From Chitinophagales bacterium (lineage in GTDB: Bacteria > Bacteroidota > Bacteroidia > Chitinophagales > Saprospiraceae): a stretch of DNA of 51,832 nucleotides. The translations under genes and the position numbers were made by a program. The notes beneath the pieces were generated by a model. It searched no databases. It was not told where the DNA came from and saw nothing but the letters and a program-made list of their open reading frames with translations. Location: contig JAKSDI010000276.1 of assembly GCA_022360175.1 (NCBI GenBank), positions 1 to 51,832 of the forward strand, given 5' to 3'. The number at the start of each line of letters is the position of its first letter. Positions within the stretch are counted from its first letter, which is position 1. This document shows positions 1-8,253 of the stretch, piece after piece.

Positions 1-195
1 AGTGAGAACAATTCGAGTAATCCGTGTAATTTGTGGATAATACAGTCCCACCACTTTAGTGGCTAACGGAAAATGGCTAGTATACTATTCAATGTATAGG
101 CAATATAGTTGATACTAAAAGGACATTATATGCGGGCTGGCTATATCACAACACTAGAGGAAATGAAGTACTTTAAACGAAAGTAAGGAATTGTT
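1..195. other. intergenic, no gene seen
   Basis: No convincing reading frame lies here. Near the left edge is a stretch of two near-identical units, TAATCCGTG and TAATTTGTG, which resembles short dispersed intergenic repeats common in Bacteroidota (recollection, not a search). A small hairpin, CCACtttaGTGG, lies at about 51-62. The region follows the stop codon of the minus-strand methyltransferase, so it is downstream sequence for that gene. Confidence 0.4.
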
Positions 196-1026
196 TTATT
201 TGCTTTTTTTCCACGGTTTATAGCGACTTGGAATAATGGTGTAGTGTTTTTTCGCACCTGTTTCCTTGCGGAAAAAGAGAAGGCCAAAATGAAAAAAGTC
301 AATAGAAAGGCTAATCTGTGGGTGAGCCTTCATTTTTTTCCAGGCGACTTCCATCTCTTCAGACCAGTAGATATCTGCTATTACAAATAGACTGTCTTGA
401 TTGGCATGGGGTAGGCAGGTGTTGAAATATTCTATGCTAGCATCTTTTCGATGGTCTCCGTCAACATAAAGATAGGAGAGGGGACTAAGTTTTGAGAGTG
501 CTTTTGGTAACATTTCCCGAAAGGGGCCTACCAATTGATGAAGATTGGGCAAGTCAATAGCAGCAAACATTTCTGAGGCAATAGTAGCTGTACAAGGACA
601 ACCTTCAATTGTACACATTCTACTGTTTAACGCTCCTGCTTTTTGATACATGCTTGAGATACCTAGTGAGGTACCTAGTTCCAGCATGTTCTCCGGTTGA
701 TGAAATTTTACCAGCCGGAATAAAAAACGGCCATTTTTAGCTGGGATAGCAGAATGGCGGGCAACGTCTTTTACGGTTCTTTCTAGAGCGGGGTTTATTG
801 TTGATCCTGCTCCATAATCTGTGATTTTTATTTTTCTGTCATCGCGGAGAAGAGCGGACCGAACAATTTCTGCTTTTTCAAAAATGTAATAGCAGCGATC
901 ATCTTCAATTACCTCCTTGGCTAGTTGAGTTATAAAAGGGGACTGAATATCATAGCATGTCTGTGCCTTAAAATAGTATCTAAGGTATCGAAAAGCTAAT
1001 TTGGTAAAGGCTTTCAAACGTTTCAT
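196..1026 (-). CDS. class I SAM-dependent methyltransferase (Methyltransf_24-like)
   Basis: A 276-residue cytoplasmic protein. The central part has a Rossmann methyltransferase signature: ENMLELGTSLGISS (motif I, strand plus glycine loop), then an acidic residue after the next strand (CTIEGCP), then LYVDGDHRKDAS, the Asp-Gly-Asp-His motif typical of O-methyltransferase-like families such as Methyltransf_24. The N-terminal 90 residues are basic and helical. A TTG codon nine bases upstream is also open, but the ATG at 1026 gives the natural start. It is divergent from the ABC transporter genes, with about 60 bases between. Substrate unknown; fold assignment is firm, exact reaction is not. Confidence 0.8.
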   Translation of the reverse strand: MKRLKAFTKLAFRYLRYYFKAQTCYDIQSPFITQLAKEVIEDDRCYYIFEKAEIVRSALLRDDRKIKITDYGAGSTINPALERTVKDVARHSAIPAKNGRFLFRLVKFHQPENMLELGTSLGISSMYQKAGALNSRMCTIEGCPCTATIASEMFAAIDLPNLHQLVGPFREMLPKALSKLSPLSYLYVDGDHRKDASIEYFNTCLPHANQDSLFVIADIYWSEEMEVAWKKMKAHPQISLSIDFFHFGLLFFRKETGAKKHYTIIPSRYKPWKKSK

Positions 1027-1063
1027 ATAATACAAAGTAAAACTTCTTGCAAAAATTGCTAAA

Positions 1064-1077
1064 TTTCGGTGCCGAAA
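1064..1077. promoter_or_regulatory. operator-like palindrome between divergent genes
   Basis: TTTCGG and CCGAAA are separated by two bases and form a perfect 6-bp inverted repeat in the short space between the divergent methyltransferase and ABC permease genes. It ends ten bases before the permease ATG. Position and symmetry suggest a regulator binding site, but a chance palindrome of this size is possible. Confidence 0.25.
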
Positions 1078-1086
1078 ATAATTAAT

Positions 1087-2214
1087 ATGTCATCACTATT
1101 TGAATTGAGGGGGACTTTGAAAAAGCAGCAAAGCCTGATACTTAGCATAGTAGGTTTTGTTTTGTTTTTATTAATATGGTGGGCGCTTGCAGAGCTGCTT
1201 TCGAAGCAACGGCCAATATTAGAGGATTTTGATCCCAGATTGCCTTCCTCTCTACAGGCAGATAGCCTGGACAATCAGATAGACTTGGACTCATTGGCAA
1301 GGGTAGACTCCTTACGTTTTGCCAATGCCAAGGAATTTGTCAAAGTATACCCACTTTTACCTCCACCTCATCAGGTTGTACAACAGTTTCCCGAGCTGGT
1401 ACAAAAGGATGAATTACTACCCAATACAGTACGTTCGGTCTGGTTAAACGTGCAAGGATATTTTTGGGCAGTAATTATATCCATTCCCATAGGCTTTTTG
1501 ATAGGCTTATTCCCTTTGTTTCGAGGCTTGTTTAATAAACAGGTAAATGCACTACGTTATTTACCACTCACGGCACTTACTGGCCTATTTATAATATGGT
1601 TTGGGATAGATGACACGATGAAAATCGCTTTTCTGGCATTTGGTATCATTGTATATTTACTACCCGTAGTAGTGCAACGTATAGATGAGGTGCATGATGT
1701 TTATCTGAAAACGGTTTACACATTGGGAGCAACCAATTGGCAAACCATTAAAACAGTATATATTCCAGCTGTATTCTCTAAATTGATGGATGATATACGT
1801 GTACTGACAGCCATTTCCTGGACCTATATCATTATTGCAGAACTACTGAATCGGCAGGGAGGTATCGGTTCTCTTATATACATCAAAGCTCGCCAGGGGC
1901 AAATTCCTAAAGTATTTGGAATCTTGTTTGTGATTATTCTAATAGGCTTTTTGCAGGACCGAATATTTGTTTATCTGGACAAGCGAATGTTTCCACACAA
2001 ATATTATAAGCAATCGCTTGCCGGCATTAAAGAAATTGAGTTTGGTATTTTCACCATCTTAGGCATGATTACAATCGCTTTATTCTTAGGCATGATGCCC
2101 GCCGCTTTGGCAGATGTTGTAAGTCTATTAGCATGGATTGTTCCAATTGCCGGCCTGATGTTGATTGCCTATGGAGAGTTTAATTTGCGTAAGTCCCTGT
2201 CAAAACAAAACTAA
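1087..2214 (+). CDS. ABC transporter permease, NitT/TauT (SsuC/TauC) type
   Basis: A 375-residue inner-membrane permease. One helix near the N-terminus (about residues 20-37) is followed by an extracytoplasmic segment of about 80 residues. Then comes a BPD_transp_1 core with the cytoplasmic EAA-type loop TLGATNWQTIKTVYIPA that docks the ATPase. Two further hydrophobic segments (FTILGMITIALFLG and SLLAWIVPIAGLM) are appended at the C-terminus. Ordinary SsuC/TauC permeases are about 250-280 residues, so this one carries extensions at both ends. The ATG at 1087 is preferred over an in-frame GTG at 1069. The ATPase gene follows after two bases. No substrate-binding protein is encoded nearby, so the substrate (nitrate, sulfonate, pyrimidine precursor, other) cannot be told. 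Confidence 0.85.
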   Translation: MSSLFELRGTLKKQQSLILSIVGFVLFLLIWWALAELLSKQRPILEDFDPRLPSSLQADSLDNQIDLDSLARVDSLRFANAKEFVKVYPLLPPPHQVVQQFPELVQKDELLPNTVRSVWLNVQGYFWAVIISIPIGFLIGLFPLFRGLFNKQVNALRYLPLTALTGLFIIWFGIDDTMKIAFLAFGIIVYLLPVVVQRIDEVHDVYLKTVYTLGATNWQTIKTVYIPAVFSKLMDDIRVLTAISWTYIIIAELLNRQGGIGSLIYIKARQGQIPKVFGILFVIILIGFLQDRIFVYLDKRMFPHKYYKQSLAGIKEIEFGIFTILGMITIALFLGMMPAALADVVSLLAWIVPIAGLMLIAYGEFNLRKSLSKQN

Positions 2215-2216
2215 AT

Positions 2217-3017
2217 ATGAGTCTTTTTCCAGATACTAATCTATCTAATATAATAGAATTAAAGCATATTAGCCAAAGCTACGATGGTGGGGAGAGCTAT
2301 ATTATAAGGGATCTTAATTTTCTTATTGAAGATAAACCCAAGCAAGGCCAGTTTGTAGTGATACTAGGTATGTCAGGCTGTGGTAAGTCGACTATCTTGC
2401 GCTATATAGCTGGCTTGCAACAACCCACAGAAGGACAGGTGTTGATCCATAATGCACCCGTAACCAAAGAGCAACGGGTAAGTATGGTGTTTCAGCGATA
2501 TTCTTCTCTACCCTGGATGACCGTATTGGATAATGTGGCGCTTGCCCTGCAATATAAAGGTATAGAAGCTAAAGAGCGAAAGGAAAGGGCAATGGAGATC
2601 ATCAAAAAAGTAGGGTTGGAAGGACATGAAAATAAGTATGCCCAATATCCTACTTTGTCGGGAGGGCAATTACAAAGAGTAGCTATTGCCCGTAGTATAC
2701 TGGCTAATCCGGAAATCCTGCTTATGGATGAGCCTTTTGGTGCGTTAGATGTCAATACTCGTCTGCAAATGCAGGATTTGTTGGCGGAATTGTGGCTGGA
2801 TTTTCACCCTACTGTTATTTTCGTCACCCATGATATTTCTGAAGCGGTCTATTTGGGAGATGATATTTATATTATGAAAGCTGCTCCTTCCCGTTTTGTC
2901 AAACACATTCATGTAGATTTGCCTTTCGAACGCACTCGAGAAATTAAAAGAGATCCTCGTTTTACAGCCTTGGTGCACGAGGTGGAAGATGCAATGGTTG
3001 AGGTGGCGAAATATTAA
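2217..3017 (+). CDS. ABC transporter ATP-binding protein, NitT/TauT type
   Basis: A 266-residue ATPase that would power the permease encoded two bases upstream. Visible motifs in order: Walker A GMSGCGKST, Q-loop VFQRYSSLPW, signature LSGGQLQRVAIARS, Walker B ILLMDEPFGALD and switch histidine VTHDISEA. Length and motif spacing match the SsuB/TauB/NrtD group. The N-terminal 15 residues are slightly longer than usual. All catalytic motifs are intact. The substrate cannot be assigned because no binding protein is present. Confidence 0.9.
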   Translation: MSLFPDTNLSNIIELKHISQSYDGGESYIIRDLNFLIEDKPKQGQFVVILGMSGCGKSTILRYIAGLQQPTEGQVLIHNAPVTKEQRVSMVFQRYSSLPWMTVLDNVALALQYKGIEAKERKERAMEIIKKVGLEGHENKYAQYPTLSGGQLQRVAIARSILANPEILLMDEPFGALDVNTRLQMQDLLAELWLDFHPTVIFVTHDISEAVYLGDDIYIMKAAPSRFVKHIHVDLPFERTREIKRDPRFTALVHEVEDAMVEVAKY

Positions 3018-3160
3018 AATGGAAAGGAAAATTTAAATAAATTCTAAATGACTTTTTAATTAGGTCAGGGGTATTACCAATGCACTATTTTTTATTGATT
3101 TTTTATAAATATGTAGCGAATTTATAAATATTACATACTATTCATAAAACGCTCTTCACT

Positions 3161-5233
3161 ATGAAAAATCAATTACCTCTTCTCTGTATTGCGCTTTTTT
3201 TATTTTTTTCATTGAAAGGATATTCTAACGGCATTGGCATTATTGATGGCTACTCTGGGATTTATTTCCAATTGGTAGAATCAGATATCAAGGTAGAAGT
3301 AAATAATCAAATTGCTACCATCACTGCTACGCAAGTTTTGCGAAACACCTCGGAATTTCCCGTACCTGTCAAATATGGTTTTCCGCTCAATGAAAATGCA
3401 AACCCTATTTCCCTACGTTGGTTATACGACGGTTATTGGAGCGAAGCAGTTGTAACTTCTAATAATCAGGACAATGATATACCTGGGGGTGGCAACAATT
3501 CGGGTTACGAAGAATTAGATGCATACCTGGTTGATTATCTGGGGAATACGCCTTTGTTTTTTACTCCACAGGACACTATATTGCCAGATTCTACAATTGT
3601 ATTTGAGCTAAAATATGTGGAGTTATTACCTTACTTTTTGGGGAAAGTGAATTTCAATTTTAAGAATGATATAACGGGATTGCAACTTACTCCTTTAGAT
3701 AAGCAGTCATTTGAATTTATACTGAACTCAGATAGAGATATTATTAACATTGATTTACTTTCTTTGGAAGAAGAACTGATCACCAATGGAGGGTATGGGC
3801 AGGTGATTTATAATATAGATAATGCCCATGCAGATTTCAATTATGATTTAGAATACGAATTATCATCAGATGGCCTTGGCCTTTATTCATTGAGTACCCA
3901 TATTCCCGATAGTTTATTTGATTGTGATGAATATGGTGACGGATATGTAACTTTTATTATTGAGCCTGAATCGAGTGTTAATACCGAAGTGATCCAGAAA
4001 AATTTCACCCTGGTCATTGATCGATCTGGAAGTATGTCAGGAGATAAAATCATACAAGCTAGAGATGCTTCTAGTTTCATTGTTGATAATCTAAATGCAG
4101 GAGATTACTTTAATGTTATAGACTTCAGCTCTGATGTATATAGTCTTTTCGGTTCGCTAAAGGAGTTTAATGTAGAAAATAGAGATATAGCATTGTCTTA
4201 TATCGATGGAATATCAGCAGGGGGAAGTACTAACATATCTGGAGCCTTAACCACTGCTGTTAGTGAGTTTCCTGCAATTGATCCTAATAAAGCGAATATA
4301 ATTTTGTTTTTCACAGATGGGCAACCCACTGCTGGAATCCAAAATACTGAAGGTATACTAGAAGCGGTGCAAAATACAGTAGAGGCTGCTGAAACGAGCA
4401 TTTTCTTATTTTCTATAGGTATAGGAGAAGATGTAAATAAAGGTTTACTCACTTCTTTATCACAACAAAATAATGGCTTAGTTAATTTTATTGATCCCGA
4501 TAACTTGCAGGAAGAGATAACAAATTTCTTTTTATCTATTAATAACCCCGTATTAATTAATACTAATATCACATTCGACCCACCTGCTATCCAAGAAGTA
4601 TATCCATACCCATTTCCCAATTTATACAAGGGGCAGCAATTGATTTTATCAGGGCGTTACACGGAAGCTCAGTCCATAAATATGCATATAGAGGGACAGG
4701 CTTTTAATGTACCTGTTGTTTATGATTTTGAAGTAACGCTAGCCGATACGAATGCAGTAGAATTGTCAGTTTTGCCTAAAATATGGGCAAAGCAAAAAAT
4801 GGATGCCCTGACCTTGGAATACTATTTGGCAGAACACACTTCGGAAGGAGAAGAAATACAAGAACTGATTGATGAAATAAGTACTTGTTATGGAGTCGTT
4901 TCTGTTGATTTTTCCAGCTTTGAAGATGATGGAGGCACTGTTGTTGAATACGATTATATAGATCGCGAGTCGTTGTACCAAATTAATGTTTATCCATTAC
5001 CATTCAATGAACATCTGACTATCGATATCAAAACCCCAAAAAGCATCAATGATGAGGTGGTGTTTGAATTATTTGATTCTCATGGTAAATTAATCTTTTC
5101 CACTTCAAAACATGTGCATGGTAATAATATCGAGTTTAAGGTCAATAATCTCGGACACTTTCCTCCCGGAGTATATTATGGTGTATTTACAATCAATGGT
5201 GAGAAAGTGTACACAAAATTAATGAAAGGATAA
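3161..5233 (+). CDS. secreted VIT and VWA domain protein with T9SS sorting domain
   Basis: A 690-residue protein with a signal peptide (about residues 1-23). A VIT-like domain follows (about 25-150), with repeated beta strands and the phrase VPVKYGFPLNENA. A VWA domain begins near residue 280 with an intact metal-ion-dependent adhesion site, DRSGSMS, plus conserved Thr and FFTDGQPTAG later. The last 80 residues (NVYPLPFNEHLTI ... GVYYGVFTINGEKVYTKLMK) form a T9SS type A sorting domain. It is therefore probably exported by the Por/Gld system and attached to the surface, with metal-dependent protein binding. VIT-VWA pairs occur in inter-alpha-trypsin inhibitor heavy chains and bacterial relatives. 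It stands alone, followed by a strong hairpin. Confidence 0.85.
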   Translation: MKNQLPLLCIALFLFFSLKGYSNGIGIIDGYSGIYFQLVESDIKVEVNNQIATITATQVLRNTSEFPVPVKYGFPLNENANPISLRWLYDGYWSEAVVTSNNQDNDIPGGGNNSGYEELDAYLVDYLGNTPLFFTPQDTILPDSTIVFELKYVELLPYFLGKVNFNFKNDITGLQLTPLDKQSFEFILNSDRDIINIDLLSLEEELITNGGYGQVIYNIDNAHADFNYDLEYELSSDGLGLYSLSTHIPDSLFDCDEYGDGYVTFIIEPESSVNTEVIQKNFTLVIDRSGSMSGDKIIQARDASSFIVDNLNAGDYFNVIDFSSDVYSLFGSLKEFNVENRDIALSYIDGISAGGSTNISGALTTAVSEFPAIDPNKANIILFFTDGQPTAGIQNTEGILEAVQNTVEAAETSIFLFSIGIGEDVNKGLLTSLSQQNNGLVNFIDPDNLQEEITNFFLSINNPVLINTNITFDPPAIQEVYPYPFPNLYKGQQLILSGRYTEAQSINMHIEGQAFNVPVVYDFEVTLADTNAVELSVLPKIWAKQKMDALTLEYYLAEHTSEGEEIQELIDEISTCYGVVSVDFSSFEDDGGTVVEYDYIDRESLYQINVYPLPFNEHLTIDIKTPKSINDEVVFELFDSHGKLIFSTSKHVHGNNIEFKVNNLGHFPPGVYYGVFTINGEKVYTKLMKG

Positions 5234-5240
5234 CAATGAA

Positions 5241-5291
5241 TTTATTGCACACTGCTGGATGGGATTTAGTCACCTGGCAGTGTGCAATAAA
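5241..5291 (+). terminator. 15-bp perfect hairpin after the VIT/VWA gene
   Basis: The arms at 5241-5255 (TTTATTGCACACTGC) and 5277-5291 are exact reverse complements, with a 21-base loop. It lies eight bases after the stop codon. There is no T-run after the right arm, so it may act as an mRNA 3'-end stabiliser or a factor-assisted terminator rather than a classic intrinsic terminator. Confidence 0.6.
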
Positions 5292-5351
5292 CTTCAACTG
5301 ATGAGTAGTTATTATCGAATCAAACAATTATGGGATGTCATACTAATTTCT

Positions 5352-5425
5352 CACTCACGACTCCCCACTTCCTATTGCCTACTGAACACTGCCTAATGTC
5401 TACTACCCAGTGAACACTATACTCA
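5352..5425. repeat. low-complexity C/T/A-rich intergenic tract
   Basis: The tract is made of diverged short units such as CCTATTGCCTACTG and GCCTAATGTCTACTAC. The strand is nearly free of G-runs and has no reading frame. It looks like decayed simple-sequence DNA of the same general sort as the heptamer tracts at 31495-31577 and 47504-47530. It lies upstream of the FKBP gene in the 261-base gap 5234-5494, which otherwise contains only the hairpin. Confidence 0.4.
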
Positions 5426-5494
5426 AATTTGCCATTCCCCTATAATTTTCTTTTCTTCGCAGCGTTTTGGACGTGAAACAATAAAAAAGAAGTT

Positions 5495-6151
5495 ATGAAG
5501 CTATTTCACAAGACGATGCTCCTGATGGCAGGGGTGTTATTTTTTTCATCTATAAATGCTCAACAGATGGATTCTGTTAGTTACAGTTTGGGTTTACTGG
5601 TAGCCCAAAACCTCAAAAGCCAGGGATTTGATAAATTAGATGCAGCTTCTCTATCAGCGGCTGTAAATGATGTATTGAGTGGAGCTGAAACTAAAATAAG
5701 CCCGGAAAAGGCTAATGCTATAGTAAACTCTTACATGCAAAAGAAGCAGCAGGAGCAATACGCTGGTATTATTGAGTCAGGTGAACAATTCCTGGCTGAA
5801 AATGCTAAGCGTGATGAAGTAACCAAGCTGCCAAGTGGTTTGCAATACGAAGTACTAAAAGAAGGAACAGGTGCTAAGCCTGCCCCTACTTCCAAGGTGA
5901 CTGTACATTATCATGGTACACTACTTGATGGTACTGTTTTTGATAGCTCTGTAGATCGTGGCCAGCCAGCTACTTTCGGTGTTAATCAGGTAATCAAAGG
6001 CTGGACGGAAGCACTACAATTGATGCCTGCAGGTTCTAAGTGGAAACTTTATATCCCTTATGACTTGGCCTATGGTGATCGTGGTGCTGGTGGCAAAATT
6101 GGTCCATACTCTACACTTGTTTTTGAAGTAGAGTTGTTGGAGATAAATTAA
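5495..6151 (+). CDS. FKBP-type peptidyl-prolyl cis-trans isomerase, exported
   Basis: A 218-residue periplasmic foldase. A signal peptide (about 1-22, ending FFSSINAQ) precedes a helical FKBP N-terminal dimerisation region (about 25-105). The C-terminal FKBP catalytic domain (about 115-218) shows the expected order VTVHYHGTLLDGTVFDSS, then VIKGWTEALQLMPAGSKW, then IPYDLAYGDRGAGG, and ends in FEVELLEI. This is the FkpA/Mip architecture and length. The active-site aromatic and Asp residues (Y, F and D in HYHG...FDSS) are present. It precedes trmD; a hairpin-forming leader separates them. Confidence 0.93.
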   Translation: MKLFHKTMLLMAGVLFFSSINAQQMDSVSYSLGLLVAQNLKSQGFDKLDAASLSAAVNDVLSGAETKISPEKANAIVNSYMQKKQQEQYAGIIESGEQFLAENAKRDEVTKLPSGLQYEVLKEGTGAKPAPTSKVTVHYHGTLLDGTVFDSSVDRGQPATFGVNQVIKGWTEALQLMPAGSKWKLYIPYDLAYGDRGAGGKIGPYSTLVFEVELLEIN

Positions 6152-6164
6152 TTTAGTTGGTGAA

Positions 6165-6231
6165 GGTATGAGGTGTAGGGTTTGGGGATTTATTCCTTGT
6201 ACCCCACATCTAATACCCCACACCTAATACC
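6165..6231 (+). repeat. long hairpin of GGTATnAGGTGT repeats in the trmD leader
   Basis: GGTATGAGGTGTAGGG at 6165-6180 pairs with CCCCACACCTAATACC at 6216-6231 with only two non-Watson-Crick positions. An additional TAATACCCCACA-type unit sits just inside the right arm, so the right side also contains a direct repeat. The hairpin ends seven bases before the trmD ATG. It may be a dispersed repeat, a terminator for the FKBP transcript or a translation-modulating leader structure. Confidence 0.55.
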
Positions 6232-6238
6232 TCCTTTC

Positions 6239-6922
6239 ATGCGCATCGATATTATATCCGTTTTACCAGAACTATTGCACAGCCCATTACAGCATTCTAT
6301 CATGAAGCGTGCACAGGATAAAGGCTTGCTGGAGGTTGAGATACATGACCTCCGCGCTTTTGGTTTTGGTAAACACCGCCAGGTAGACGATTACCAATAC
6401 GGTGGTGGTGCTGGTATGGTGATGATGCCTGAACCTCTTGCTAATTGTATTGATAGCCTGAAAGAACAACGAAAGTATGACGAGATCATTTATATGACTC
6501 CTGATGGGCAGCGCCTGGATCAATCCATTTCTAATCAGCTTTCGTTAAAGGGCAATCTGATGATCATCTGCGGTCATTATAAAGGCATTGATGAACGCAT
6601 TCGTGAGCATTATATAACACTGGAAATATCTATTGGTGATTTTGTCTTATCAGGTGGAGAACTACCCGCAGCAGTACTTGTAGATTCTATTGGTAGATTA
6701 CTTCCCGGTGTTCTCAATGATGAAACTTCTGCTCTTTTTGATTCTTTTCAAGACAACTTACTGGCTCCTCCTGTGTATACCCGCCCGGAAGATTTCAGAG
6801 GGTGGAAAGTGCCCGATATCTTACTTTCTGGCCACTTTCAAAAAATCGAAGACTGGCGCTATGAGCAATCATTGAAACGCACAAAGGATAGACGTCCAGA
6901 TTTATTAGAAGATGGAGAGTAG
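6239..6922 (+). CDS. trmD: tRNA (guanine-N1-)-methyltransferase TrmD
   Basis: A 227-residue SPOUT-class methyltransferase that makes m1G at position 37 of tRNAs, next to the anticodon, to prevent frameshifting. Visible signatures are [11 protein letters not shown] at the N-terminus, [14 protein letters not shown], and the trefoil-knot SAM site [12 protein letters not shown] with [12 protein letters not shown]. The C-terminal tRNA-binding part contains [11 protein letters not shown] and [13 protein letters not shown]. Length is normal for the family. An upstream TTG (6182) would add 19 residues read from the hairpin repeat; the ATG at 6239 starts exactly at the conserved N-terminus and is chosen. 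The usual rpsP/rimM/rplS neighbours are absent. Confidence 0.96.
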   Translation: MRIDIISVLPELLHSPLQHSIMKRAQDKGLLEVEIHDLRAFGFGKHRQVDDYQYGGGAGMVMMPEPLANCIDSLKEQRKYDEIIYMTPDGQRLDQSISNQLSLKGNLMIICGHYKGIDERIREHYITLEISIGDFVLSGGELPAAVLVDSIGRLLPGVLNDETSALFDSFQDNLLAPPVYTRPEDFRGWKVPDILLSGHFQKIEDWRYEQSLKRTKDRRPDLLEDGE

Positions 6923-7364
6923 CATCCTTTTACCTCGACGGGCCTTCGACATTTTATATTAAGCAAGTTGCATCGTAATTCGCATTAAAATATTATACCT
7001 CCTCCTTGCCCAAAATGCCACCGCATTAAAAAATACCTTCAATTGGACAACCTGCCCCTTTATAAAAGCAAGAACTAGCAGCAAAACTAATCTCAACAAG
7101 CTCTAATATCCTTTCTGGTATTGGAATCACTAAATATCCAATACAATGCACTTATTGCTTAATCACTATCACTTATAGCTATATGTATGCAGCTGTAAAA
7201 TAATAGGATATCTGTCCAATTTTTGTCGTTACATTTGAAATGTAATGATAAATAAAAAATTGCTAAAGCTATTTAGAGGTTGTTGGGAGTTGTCAAAAAC
7301 AGCCTGAGCATACAGTTCTTAGGAAGAGTGATGTCCCGAGTCTTTTACTAAAATCTATTAAAAC
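6923..7364. other. 442-base intergenic region, no gene seen
   Basis: AT-rich sequence without a convincing reading frame on either strand. Near 7270-7290 it holds TTTAGAGGTTGTTGGGAGTT. This matches, with three differences over 19 bases, the reverse complement of the right end of the large palindrome at 51212-51412 (TTAGAGGCTGTTTGGACTT), so it may be a decayed end of the same dispersed element. A TACATTTG box near 7230 fits the Bacteroidota -7 element but lacks a well-spaced -33 partner. Confidence 0.35.
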
Positions 7365-7901
7365 ATGTTACGATTACTGTCAATCCTATCTCTATTGTTT
7401 TTCTTCGGTTGCCAAATTCAAAATGAGGATCTGAAATTCGAAAATTTAGAAACACTGGCAACGGTCAGTGATGACCATGATGACGAAGTATTGGCTGCTA
7501 AAAAGAAACGAATGTGCCTTTACTTATTCATAAAAATAGAAACAGATGATCCTGATTTACTGGATCAAACGATGTGTGTATGTCCATCTTTGCCAGCAGG
7601 AACTTGTTACTCAACGGGAGATTTGGGATGGCCTTTTGCCGAAATGATAGCTATCCCAATTAGTGATCCCTGCTTAGGATTTGAGGAGGGCGATCATCAT
7701 ATCGTTGGACATAGCGACGAAGCACCATTTATGAATAATAATCCCACAACAATTCAACTTTACGTTCATGTAACAGATATTAATACTGCTTATTCCTCCT
7801 ATGTTACTTACTATCCGGAAACAAATACCTTCTCTTTGGACAATGTTGCACCAGGTATAAATATTGAAGTTATAACTGATAACTTTGGGTTTTTATGCTA
7901 A
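7365..7901 (+). CDS. hypothetical lipoprotein
   Basis: A 178-residue protein with a lipoprotein signal (SLLFFFGC, lipidated Cys16 in the natural frame). The mature part begins with an acidic stretch rich in Asp and His (VSDDHDDE). It has six further cysteines, including CVCPSLPAGTC, and no recognised domain. The composition suggests a disulfide-stabilised beta-rich outer-surface or periplasmic protein. It stands alone between two long non-coding gaps and is followed by a hairpin at 7941. I do not recognise a family. Confidence 0.65.
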   Translation: MLRLLSILSLLFFFGCQIQNEDLKFENLETLATVSDDHDDEVLAAKKKRMCLYLFIKIETDDPDLLDQTMCVCPSLPAGTCYSTGDLGWPFAEMIAIPISDPCLGFEEGDHHIVGHSDEAPFMNNNPTTIQLYVHVTDINTAYSSYVTYYPETNTFSLDNVAPGINIEVITDNFGFLC

Positions 7902-8253
7902 AATAGGTTGGGAGTGGGTGCTTTGGAAGCCAACTCTTTATTCGGTGCAGGCACAGTCTGCGCCGAAACCTCTTACAAAATCCAATACTTCTTCTTTGCT
8001 CGAAAGTCCACCGGGTTTAAAACTTCTAAACCTATTTAAACTCCTCTACACCTTTCTAAACCAACGTCTTCTCTAGCTATAAAATGTTCTCATCGCATCA
8101 TCCCCTGATACCTAATCATATTACCTCTAATTGCACTCCATCTTTTAATCTTTATTATGCCTTTAAATCATAATTTTTTGAGACTGATTGTAACGTTTTC
8201 TATTCTTTCCAGATAAAAGATTGAAACTACAAACCAAAAAACCTCAAAAAACT
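7902..8253. other. 352-base intergenic region
   Basis: It contains the hairpin at 7941-7967 and otherwise C/T-rich sequence with no supported gene. A 63-codon open frame at 7885-8076 overlaps the end of the lipoprotein gene, has no protein-like features and was discarded. An in-frame TTG at 8221 would extend the next gene into this gap but adds only a basic leader before its true signal peptide. Confidence 0.4.
7941..7967 (+). terminator. GC-rich hairpin downstream of the lipoprotein gene
   Basis: TTCGGTGCAG and CTGCGCCGAA form a 10-bp stem with one G-T pair around a seven-base loop, 40 bases after the stop codon. No U-run follows, so terminator function is likely but not certain. Confidence 0.45.

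Noticed and set aside
93-107. Shared TATAGGCAATAT at both window ends as an attachment-site pair
   Set aside because: A 12-base match in AT-rich DNA of this length is expected many times by chance, and no integrase or tRNA is present.
7885-8076. 63-residue gene after the lipoprotein gene
   Set aside because: It overlaps the end of the lipoprotein gene, crosses a hairpin and has no protein-like features.
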